This document shows positions 55,336 through 62,525 of a stretch of DNA of 64,000 bases, piece after piece. Where the stretch lies: NCBI RefSeq assembly GCF_021165935.1, contig NZ_CP088953.1, positions 124,001 to 188,000 of the forward strand. Reading direction: 5' to 3'. The notes under the pieces were generated by a model. The model had not been told where the DNA came from and did no database searches. It worked only from the letters and a program-made list of their open reading frames with translations. Within the stretch, counting starts at the first letter, position 1; each line of letters opens with the position of its first letter. This DNA comes from Microbulbifer elongatus (lineage in GTDB: Bacteria > Pseudomonadota > Gammaproteobacteria > Pseudomonadales > Cellvibrionaceae). The position numbers and the translations under genes are program-made.

Positions 55336-56016
55336 TTAATAGTGGCCCAGTTCTTCCAGTTGCAGCAGATAAAGACGCCCGGTCACTCGGGCCGTTTCCA
55401 GTATCTGCGCCGCCAGACCGTCGATTTCCAGCACACCGGATTCCAGCACTTCCTGCAATTCCGCGAGATGATCTTCGTCGTGCTCGGCGTGGTATCGATA
55501 AAAGGAAACCTGGTGGGGTTCAAGGTGCAGGTGCTGCTGCAGGGCGCGGGCGAAAAGTCCGGCAAAATGTTTGCCCAGCCCTTCGATAATAAACATGGCA
55601 CCGAGCAGATCCAGGGGATCGGCGCTGCCGGCGCGCTGGAACATCCACGCAGACAGGGCCCGAGAGCCGATATTCTGCCGCCCGCTGTGCAGCGTCGCCA
55701 CATCCCCGCCGACCGCAGCGTAATCCCGCTGCAGCATTTCATAGTCGCGGTGCTCGGTGCGTGCGTGCTCGAGAAAGCGTGAGCGCAGCTCCAGGTGTTC
55801 ACGACCAATGGAAGATACCGCACAGGCAATCCAGCGGGATCCATCCAGCACCTGCTGGTAGTGATCGTGCAACATGAGCCGGTAGTCCTCGAGCCGCAAG
55901 GCACCGCGCAGGGCGCGGGCGACAATCGGCACCTTGACCAGGCGCCCTTCGAAATCTGCCCAGATTTTTCCCAACTCGCGAATAATCAACGCCGGCTCGT
56001 TTTCAAGAACGTCCAT
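55336..56016 (-). CDS. Haem-oxygenase-like di-iron oxidase family protein
   Basis: A 226-residue helical protein of the iron-containing redox enzyme group (TenA/UndA-like HDO fold). Candidate metal ligands are in FLEHARTEHRDYEML (Glu83, His84, Glu88, His89), FIIEGLGKHF (Glu145, His150) and the H-x3-D-x2-H motif YHAEHDEDHLAEL (His176, Asp180, His183). Relatives such as UndA turn a fatty acid into an alkene with O2. The ATG at 56016 follows AAGGAGAGG; it begins 11 bases after the ketosynthase stop. The pairing suggests oxidation of a ketosynthase-made chain. Substrate unknown. Confidence 0.8.
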   Translation of the reverse strand: MDVLENEPALIIRELGKIWADFEGRLVKVPIVARALRGALRLEDYRLMLHDHYQQVLDGSRWIACAVSSIGREHLELRSRFLEHARTEHRDYEMLQRDYAAVGGDVATLHSGRQNIGSRALSAWMFQRAGSADPLDLLGAMFIIEGLGKHFAGLFARALQQHLHLEPHQVSFYRYHAEHDEDHLAELQEVLESGVLEIDGLAAQILETARVTGRLYLLQLEELGHY

Positions 56017-56027
56017 TTTCCTCTCCT

Positions 56028-57155
56028 TTACACCACGGTCAGACACATAAACGACGCCAGGCAACGACCGCTCTCGGGCACAAAACATAATACGCGATCA
56101 CCGCGCGCCAGTTTTTCTTCTCGCAACAACTGGTCTATCAACAGAAAGATGGAGGCGGAGCCCACATTACCCACCTGGTGCTGGTGATTGCGCCACCGAT
56201 CCTCGGGAATCATGGCTGCGGAGTGTGTAAGCAAGGTTTTCATTCGTTCGCCCAGGGCGCGCGCTGAGTAGTGGGGGAGAAAATAGCGGACGTCGCGCGG
56301 CGATAACTGGTGCTTGTCCAGCACTTCGAGGAAGTACCCCATCCACACCGGGAACATCTGATCGAGCAGATCGAAATCCTGTCGCAACACAATAGCACCC
56401 TGTTCGTAGGCCGCACCGGGAGAACCGTAGTGCGCCCAGGGGTGGAAATCTTCAGGGCTGTTGTCGCGGGTGCCGGCGAACATGCAGGTGGGGAAGCGGT
56501 CGGCAAAGGATTTCTGCTCAATCCAGTCGATTTTCAGGCTGGGGCGCTGCGGATCCGGTTCGGCCTCCATTACCAGTGCACCGGCGCCATCGGATAGGGT
56601 CCAGCGCAAAAATTCGTACTGCATCGCCTGGTGCGTACTCATGCCCGAAAAATCGACTGCGCGGTAAAAGTCCGGCTGAAACCAGCGGCTGGAAAATTCA
56701 CTGCCGCTGGCGGCGGCGATGCGATGTTGGCCGGCGCGCACATTCAGCCAGGCGGCTTTGATCGCCATCATGCTGCTACCGCAGACACTCTGGTGCGAGC
56801 TGATTTCCATGCTGTTGCCACCCAGCTCCCCGTGTACCGCACTGGCGATACCCGGTACCAGTAGATCCGCCTGGGTGGTACCGCAGGCAAGATATTCCAG
56901 CTGCGCAGGGTCCCGGCGCGCGGCATCGCAGGCGGCCTCCAGAGCCTGAGCGGCCATCTGTGCATTGGTAAACAGCGGGTTACCCTCGCGATCCAGGGCG
57001 TAGTGGCGTTGGCGGATGCCATTCTGGCGCAGGGTCAGCGCCTTGAGTTTTCGGCTGTTTTCACCGAGAAATCCGATACGCGATTCCATTTCGCGATTAT
57101 CCACCGGTGCACCGGGCAGGAAACTGCCACTGCCGGTGATAAATACGTCCTGCAT
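56028..57155 (-). CDS. StlD/DarB-type beta-ketoacyl synthase III
   Basis: A 375-residue thiolase-fold enzyme. The catalytic triad of KAS III is visible: Cys125 in SHQSVCGSSMMAIKAAW, His295 in FLPHYSARALGE and Asn330 in QVGNVGSASIFLL. The N-terminus (VFITGSGSFLPGAPVDNREM, then LTLRQNGIRQRHYALDREGN) is characteristic of the StlD/DarB group, which condenses acyl chains to cyclohexanediones in dialkylresorcinol and stilbene pathways. No DarA-like partner is in the window. It is the first gene of the minus-strand operon with the haem-oxygenase-like protein. Product inferred to be a fatty-acid-derived metabolite. Confidence 0.85.
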   Translation of the reverse strand: MQDVFITGSGSFLPGAPVDNREMESRIGFLGENSRKLKALTLRQNGIRQRHYALDREGNPLFTNAQMAAQALEAACDAARRDPAQLEYLACGTTQADLLVPGIASAVHGELGGNSMEISSHQSVCGSSMMAIKAAWLNVRAGQHRIAAASGSEFSSRWFQPDFYRAVDFSGMSTHQAMQYEFLRWTLSDGAGALVMEAEPDPQRPSLKIDWIEQKSFADRFPTCMFAGTRDNSPEDFHPWAHYGSPGAAYEQGAIVLRQDFDLLDQMFPVWMGYFLEVLDKHQLSPRDVRYFLPHYSARALGERMKTLLTHSAAMIPEDRWRNHQHQVGNVGSASIFLLIDQLLREEKLARGDRVLCFVPESGRCLASFMCLTVV

Positions 57156-57296
57156 GTACTTTCCTTACCGTCCTTACTCCGGGCAGGCATGTTATCACCC
57201 CAGTCGCGCGGAGAAAGGTACGGCGGCGCAAAGTCGGCAATTTGTATTGTCAGTAAGGCCAGACGTGCATGAGACTTCCGCCCCTCTGCCGATTAA

Positions 57297-58223
57297 TCAA
57301 CGCGCATGGGCCTCGGCCAGGCAGTCCCACAGGGTCTGCACAATTCGCGAGGGTCTGGGGGAAAGCCGCTGAATCGCGACAAAATCGCACTCGTACTGGT
57401 AGCGCTGTGGATGGATCGCGCGGATCTCGCCCTTTTTCAAAAACGTTTCCGCATAGTGGTCCGGCAGATAGCCGATATAGCGGCCGGTCTGCAGGCAGTG
57501 GACGATGGCTTCCTGGTCGTTGACGGTAATATCCCGCTCCAGCCCCAGGCGGTTGCCCACTTCCATATTCGGCGAGTGGTAGCCGAGGCCCGCGTATTTG
57601 CTCTGGCGAATGGCCTCGTCATCGATGGAGATATCCGCCGTGCCAAAGAGCGGGTGGCGGTAGCCGCAGTAGAGGTACATCTGCTCATAGAACAGGTGCT
57701 GATACTCGAGACTCGGCGAGGTGCGGTGCGCGGGAATCACCCCCAGCTGGAAGCGCCCTTCCATCACTCCCCGCTCGATCTCATTGATCGGCTCGATATG
57801 GATATCCAGGCTCACTTGCGGAGCCAGGTCGTCGAAATGCCGCAAGGCCTCGCTGATGTGGGCGGCGGGATTGGTCACCATTTTGTCGAACAGGGCCAGG
57901 GAAATGTGCCCGGTCATGCGCCGGTGCAGGTCCGCCACCTCGCCGCGAAAGGTATCCAGGGAGCCCAACAGACGCAGAGTGGCCTGATAGATCTGTCGGC
58001 CCTCGCTGGTCAGGGCAAAGCCACCGCGGCCGCGCTGACACAGGGTGACCCCGAGGCGTACCTCCAGATCCTTGATATGGCGGCTGATGGTGGAGCGCCC
58101 CACATTGAGTTCCAGCTCGGCGGCGGAGAAGCCTCCGGCCTCGGCGACGGCACGGAATACCCGTAACAGGCGCAGGTCGATATCGCTGAGCTGGCCCAGG
58201 AGGGCGGTTTGTTTGCGGGCCAT
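57297..58223 (-). CDS. LysR-family transcriptional regulator
   Basis: A 308-residue regulator. The N-terminal winged HTH (LRLLRVFRAVAEAGGFSAAE, then NVGRSTISRHIKDLEVRLGV) is followed by the substrate-binding domain (VSLDIHIEPINEIERGVMEG). It is divergent from the omega-amino-acid aminotransferase and MmsA genes, and a T-N11-A-like palindrome lies between them, so it probably controls that catabolic operon. The ATG at 58223 is used; effector likely an amine or semialdehyde, by analogy with regulators of beta-alanine catabolism. Confidence 0.93.
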   Translation of the reverse strand: MARKQTALLGQLSDIDLRLLRVFRAVAEAGGFSAAELELNVGRSTISRHIKDLEVRLGVTLCQRGRGGFALTSEGRQIYQATLRLLGSLDTFRGEVADLHRRMTGHISLALFDKMVTNPAAHISEALRHFDDLAPQVSLDIHIEPINEIERGVMEGRFQLGVIPAHRTSPSLEYQHLFYEQMYLYCGYRHPLFGTADISIDDEAIRQSKYAGLGYHSPNMEVGNRLGLERDITVNDQEAIVHCLQTGRYIGYLPDHYAETFLKKGEIRAIHPQRYQYECDFVAIQRLSPRPSRIVQTLWDCLAEAHAR

Positions 58224-58261
58224 TGGCGCAACTCTCCGGGCTCCTGCAAAGAGGGAGCATT

Positions 58262-58310
58262 AGTTTCACCTTCATGAAACTAAACATCGATAAACAGCAG
58301 TTTATGAAAC
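58262..58310. promoter_or_regulatory. Putative LysR operator region
   Basis: AGTTTCA-N6-TGAAACT (58262-58281) is a perfect 7-base inverted repeat containing a T-N11-A core; a third half-site ATGAAAC is at 58304-58310. They lie in the 160-base gap between the divergent LysR gene and the aminotransferase gene, where a LysR activator would bind. Confidence 0.65.
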
Positions 58311-58383
58311 ATTAAAGCTCTTCTACATTTACCGCAACCCATCGGTCAATCAGGCCGGATGCGTGGCCAAATGGAGAATAAGA

Positions 58384-59721
58384 GTGAGCGACAAGTTTGC
58401 CGGGCTCAGCCGACCACAGCTGGATGCCTATTGGATGCCCTACACGGGCAATCGCCAGTTCAAGAAAGACCCGCGAATCATCACCGGGGCAGAGGGCTGC
58501 TACTACACCAGCGCCGACGGCCGCCGGATTTTCGATGGCCTGTCCGGCCTGTGGACCTGCGGCGCCGGCCACAACCGGGCGGAGATTGCCGATGCGGTAA
58601 GTGAACAGTTGCATACCCTGGACTACGCACCGGCCTTCCAGTTTGGCCACCCCAAAGCATTCCAGCTGGCGGAGCGTATCACCCGGTTTATGCCGGAAGG
58701 GCTGAACCGGGTGTTCTTCACCGGCTCCGGCTCCGAGTCGGCAGAAACCTCCCTGAAGATTGCCCGCGCCTACTGGCGAAAAAAAGGCATGCCCTCCAAG
58801 ACCAAGCTGATCGGCCGCGCCAAGGGTTACCACGGGGTGAACTTTGGCGGTATCAGCGTCGGCGGTATTGGCGCCAACCGCGCCCTCTACGGCCCCGCGG
58901 TGGACGCCGACCACCTGCCCCACACGGTGCTGCCACAGAACCGGTTCTGCAAAGGCATGCCGGAGGAGGGCGCGTATCTCGCGGATGAACTGCTGGAGAT
59001 GATTGCCCTGCACGATGCCTCCAATATCGCCGCGGTGATTGTGGAACCCATGGCCGGTTCTGCCGGCGTGCTGCCACCACCGGTGGGCTACCTGCAACGC
59101 CTGCGGGAGATCTGTGACCAGCACAATATCCTGCTGATTTTCGACGAGGTGATCACCGCCTTCGGCCGTATGGGTGCGGCCACAGGTGCGGAAGCCTTCG
59201 GCGTGACCCCGGATATCCTCAACACCGCCAAACAGCTCACCAACGGCGCAGTGCCCATGGGCGCTGTGATCGCCAGGGGGGAAATTTACGATACCTTTAT
59301 GGATCAGGGCGGCCCGGAGTATCTGCTGGAGCTGCCGCACGGCTATACCTATTCCGCACACCCGGTGTCCTGTGCTGCGGCGCTGGCGTCACTGGATATT
59401 CTGGAAAACGAAAACCTGTTCAACCGCGCGGCCGAGCTGGCGGTAATTCTGGAAGACCGGGTGCATCAACTGAAAGGCACACCGCTGATCACCGATATCC
59501 GCAATTGCGGCGTGGCTGCCGGCCTCACCATCGAAGCGGCCCCGGGCGAGCCCCTGTTGCGCCCGTATCAGATCGCAATGAAGATGTGGGAGAAAGGATT
59601 TTACGTGCGCTATGGCGGCGACACCATTCAGCTGGGTTTGCCGTTTGTGGCGGAAGCGGAGGAAGTGGATACGCTGGTAAGTGCGCTTGGCGATGCAATC
59701 AATGAAGTCGCCACCGGTTAA
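58384..59721 (+). CDS. Omega-amino acid:pyruvate aminotransferase (class III)
   Basis: A 445-residue PLP enzyme of class III. PLP Lys283 lies in NTAKQLTNGAVPMGAVIA; GSGSESAETSLKIARAYW binds phosphate; LIFDEVITAFGRMG gives the PLP-ring Asp. Length and motifs match beta-alanine:pyruvate aminotransferase (BauA), which turns beta-alanine or similar omega-amino acids to semialdehydes. The GTG at 58384 follows GGAG. The next gene, MmsA, takes semialdehydes to acyl-CoA, consistent with beta-alanine catabolism. It is divergent from a LysR regulator. Confidence 0.92.
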   Translation: MSDKFAGLSRPQLDAYWMPYTGNRQFKKDPRIITGAEGCYYTSADGRRIFDGLSGLWTCGAGHNRAEIADAVSEQLHTLDYAPAFQFGHPKAFQLAERITRFMPEGLNRVFFTGSGSESAETSLKIARAYWRKKGMPSKTKLIGRAKGYHGVNFGGISVGGIGANRALYGPAVDADHLPHTVLPQNRFCKGMPEEGAYLADELLEMIALHDASNIAAVIVEPMAGSAGVLPPPVGYLQRLREICDQHNILLIFDEVITAFGRMGAATGAEAFGVTPDILNTAKQLTNGAVPMGAVIARGEIYDTFMDQGGPEYLLELPHGYTYSAHPVSCAAALASLDILENENLFNRAAELAVILEDRVHQLKGTPLITDIRNCGVAAGLTIEAAPGEPLLRPYQIAMKMWEKGFYVRYGGDTIQLGLPFVAEAEEVDTLVSALGDAINEVATG

Positions 59722-59728
59722 AAATCAT

Positions 59729-59815
59729 CGTCATGCCGGACTTGATCCGGCATCCAGTGGGCGTGGCACCATCCAGCTTCGTAGCGCTGGATCCCGGGCC
59801 AAACTGGGGATGACG
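59729..59815. repeat. Palindromic intergenic repeat element (CGTCAT ... ATGACG ends)
   Basis: An 87-base element between the aminotransferase and mmsA. Its ends form CGTCATGCC / GGGGATGACG inverted repeats; inside is the hairpin GCCGGACTTGATCCGGC (59735-59751) and a CATCCAG / CTGGATC pair. Elements that begin with GTCATGCCGGACTTGATCCGG are dispersed in many proteobacterial genomes. Here it lies inside what is likely a single operon and could modulate it. Confidence 0.85.
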
Positions 59816-59852
59816 GGAACAAAACAATTAAATATTTTCGAGAGGAAACAAC

Positions 59853-61346
59853 ATGAACACCGTAGGCCATTTTATTAACGGCAGTACCACCGACGCCGCC
59901 GAGCGCACCCAGGACGTTTTCAACCCGGCCACCGGTGCCGTGTCCAAACAGGTTGCGATTGCCGGCAAGGCCACCGTGGAAGAAGCCATTGCCGCCGCGG
60001 GCGAAGCTTATAAAAGCTGGCGCAACACCCAGCCCGCCAAGCGCGCGCGCATCATGTTCAAGTTCAAGCAACTGCTGGAAGACAACGCGGAAAAAATCTG
60101 CGCACTGATCGGCGAGGAGCATGGCAAGATTTCGCACGATGCCATGGGCGAACTGACCCGGGGTATCGACAATGTGGAATTTTCCTGCAGTGCGCCGCAT
60201 ATGCTGAAAGGCGAACACAGCCGTAATGTGGGCCCGGATATCGACTCCTGGAGCGAGATGCAGCCGCTGGGCGTGGTTGCCGGTATTACCCCATTCAACT
60301 TCCCCGCCATGGTGCCTCTGTGGATGTTCCCACTGGCCATTGTGTGCGGCAACACCTTTGTACTGAAACCCTCCGAGCGCGATCCTTCCTGCTCTCTGCT
60401 ACTGGCGCAACTGCTGCAGGAAGCCGGCCTGCCGGACGGTGTATTCAATGTGGTGAACGGCGATAAGGTCGCGGTGGACACCCTGCTCACCGATCCCCGT
60501 GTGGAAGCGGTCAGCTTTGTGGGTTCCACCCCCATCGCTGAATACGTCTATGCAACCGCCACCGCGCACGGTAAACGCTGCCAAGCGCTGGGCGGAGCCA
60601 AAAACCACGCGATCATCATGCCGGATGCGGATATGGACAATGCCGTCGCCGCACTGACCGGCGCCGCCTTTGGCTCCTCCGGCGAACGCTGTATGGCCCT
60701 GTCGGTAGCGGTATGTGTGGGCGACGAAGCGGCGGATACGTTTATCGACAAGATGTCCACCGCCATGCAGGACCTGAAAGTGGGCGCCTGCAGTGACAGC
60801 AGCAACGACTTTGGCCCGGTCATTACCGAGGCGCACATGCACAAGGTCAACGGCTATATCGCCAGCGCCGCCGAGCAGGGCGCCACCATTGTCGTGGACG
60901 GCCGCAACCCGAAAGTGACCGGTTTTGAAAGCGGTTTCTTTGTGGGCGGCACCCTGATCGATCACGTGAAAGCGGGCATGACCTGTTACGAAGAGGAAAT
61001 CTTCGGTCCGGTGCTGCTGGTGGTACGCGCGGACTCCATGGAGCAGGCCATGCAACTGATCAACGATCACGAGTACGGCAACGGTACCTGTATCTTTACC
61101 CGCGACGGCGAAGCGGCGCGCTATTTCAGTGACAATATTCTGGTGGGTATGGTCGGCATCAACGTGCCCCTGCCGGTACCCGTGGCCTACCACAGCTTCG
61201 GCGGCTGGAAACGCTCCCTGTTCGGCGACCTGGGCACCTATGGCCCGGACGGTGTGCGCTTCTACACCAAACGCAAAACCATCACCCAGCGCTGGCCTTC
61301 CAGTGGCGTGCGGGAAGGTGCCCAGTTCTCGTTCCCCAGCAATTAA
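59853..61346 (+). CDS. mmsA: Methylmalonate-semialdehyde dehydrogenase (CoA-acylating)
   Basis: A 497-residue NAD-dependent dehydrogenase. The catalytic Cys is in FGSSGERCMALSVAVCVG; ITPFNFPAMVPLWMFPLAIV and LGGAKNHAIIMPDADMD mark the MmsA group, which lacks the usual catalytic Glu and uses CoA. It takes malonate or methylmalonate semialdehyde to acetyl-CoA or propionyl-CoA, completing beta-alanine or valine degradation with the upstream aminotransferase. The ATG at 59853 follows GAGAGGAAA. A terminator follows. Confidence 0.94.
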   Translation: MNTVGHFINGSTTDAAERTQDVFNPATGAVSKQVAIAGKATVEEAIAAAGEAYKSWRNTQPAKRARIMFKFKQLLEDNAEKICALIGEEHGKISHDAMGELTRGIDNVEFSCSAPHMLKGEHSRNVGPDIDSWSEMQPLGVVAGITPFNFPAMVPLWMFPLAIVCGNTFVLKPSERDPSCSLLLAQLLQEAGLPDGVFNVVNGDKVAVDTLLTDPRVEAVSFVGSTPIAEYVYATATAHGKRCQALGGAKNHAIIMPDADMDNAVAALTGAAFGSSGERCMALSVAVCVGDEAADTFIDKMSTAMQDLKVGACSDSSNDFGPVITEAHMHKVNGYIASAAEQGATIVVDGRNPKVTGFESGFFVGGTLIDHVKAGMTCYEEEIFGPVLLVVRADSMEQAMQLINDHEYGNGTCIFTRDGEAARYFSDNILVGMVGINVPLPVPVAYHSFGGWKRSLFGDLGTYGPDGVRFYTKRKTITQRWPSSGVREGAQFSFPSN

Positions 61347-61357
61347 TCACAGGCAAA

Positions 61358-61389
61358 AAAACGCCCGCGGTTATGGCTGCGGGCGTTTT
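61358..61389. terminator. Bidirectional terminator after mmsA
   Basis: Arms AAAACGCCCGC / GCGGGCGTTTT (11 bases) with a 10-base loop and A/T tails serve both mmsA and the convergent envelope-protein gene. Confidence 0.92.
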
Positions 61390-61409
61390 CAAGTCGACGA
61401 GCGCAACCG

Positions 61410-62525
61410 TTACATCGGTGTGGACCAGACCAGGGCCATGGTCAGGCTGTGGGCCTTTTCCAGATTGGGATCATCAAACCCCAGCTGCAGTCTCAATTGC
61501 TCACTGTCATCACTGAGGGTAAAAACCCACTGCCCTTCGGCGCCATCCACCCCCACATAGGGGTTGCCCGGTAAATTGCCCCAGCGGATGCCCGGGCGGT
61601 AGCGCACCTGGTCGGCGAAATATTCCATATCCAGGGACAGCTGATAGCCATCCATCTGTTCGACGTAGCGGCCTGTGGCGTAGACCGGCAGGGTGAACTC
61701 GTGATCCTCCAGTTCACGCCACCCGGAAAATACCGGGGCGAGCTGGACTTCGTCTTCCACGTCGCGGTCGGCGGTATCGAATTTTCCGTGGGTATAGGGT
61801 GCCTGCTCCCAGCGAATCAGGCTGTAAGCGTCTTCCACCCGCACAATCACCTTGCGCTGGTTATTTTGATACCCGGCCACCAGATCCACGGTGAGACCTT
61901 CACCCTCCGGCTTTTCAAACTCGTGTTCGAGCAGCAGATCTTCGGAGTAGCGGTAATCCAGTGACGCATTACCGGCAAAAAACTGCTCGTCGCTGCTCAA
62001 CAGCCCATCGATAGTGCCGTCCTGGAATTCCCGCGCTTTCAGCAGGCTGACATTCGCCTGCAAGAACAGACCGCTGTCGAGACTCCAGCGACGCTTCAGG
62101 CGAATACCGTCGGCCAGCAATTGCAGGGCGTTCAGGTACACCGGCACCGCATCTTGCGGTGGGTTGAGCCCCTGCTCGTCCCGGTAGTAGAGATCTGCGG
62201 TGGCCTGGTTGTATTTCAGCTGGTAATCGTAGCGGACGGTGTACGACACGCCCCAGTCTCCCAGCCACACACCGGTATCCAGGCGGTTCCGGGTCCAGGT
62301 GTTCTCACCACCCCCCGGGGCCTGCTGCCACTTGCCAGTGAATTCGTTGATGGGCAGCGCTTCACTGACGGTGCGACTGTAAAAATCCAGAGAGACTTCC
62401 GGACTGGGTAGTGCGACTGACTGTAGCGGCACATTCACCAGCCCCAGAAACAGAAAGGGCCACCAGCGGTGGCCCAATCCTGTTCTGTAAAAGTCTCCCT
62501 GCTCAGAGCAGAGTTTCAATGGCAT
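61410..62525 (-). CDS. Unrecognised exported, beta-rich (outer-membrane barrel-like) protein
   Basis: A 371-residue protein. A hydrophobic signal-like stretch (WWPFLFLGLVNVPLQSVA) lies at about 21-38 after a longer N-terminal lead. The remainder has alternating amphipathic strands with aromatic girdles (GVSYTVRYDYQLKYNQATAD, YQLSLDMEYFADQVRYRPGI) and ends in LTMALVWSTPM, like an outer-membrane barrel. I do not recognise a family. It overlaps the upstream gene by 23 bases, so the two are coupled and probably interact at the cell surface. A later start is possible. Confidence 0.65.
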   Translation of the reverse strand: MPLKLCSEQGDFYRTGLGHRWWPFLFLGLVNVPLQSVALPSPEVSLDFYSRTVSEALPINEFTGKWQQAPGGGENTWTRNRLDTGVWLGDWGVSYTVRYDYQLKYNQATADLYYRDEQGLNPPQDAVPVYLNALQLLADGIRLKRRWSLDSGLFLQANVSLLKAREFQDGTIDGLLSSDEQFFAGNASLDYRYSEDLLLEHEFEKPEGEGLTVDLVAGYQNNQRKVIVRVEDAYSLIRWEQAPYTHGKFDTADRDVEDEVQLAPVFSGWRELEDHEFTLPVYATGRYVEQMDGYQLSLDMEYFADQVRYRPGIRWGNLPGNPYVGVDGAEGQWVFTLSDDSEQLRLQLGFDDPNLEKAHSLTMALVWSTPM

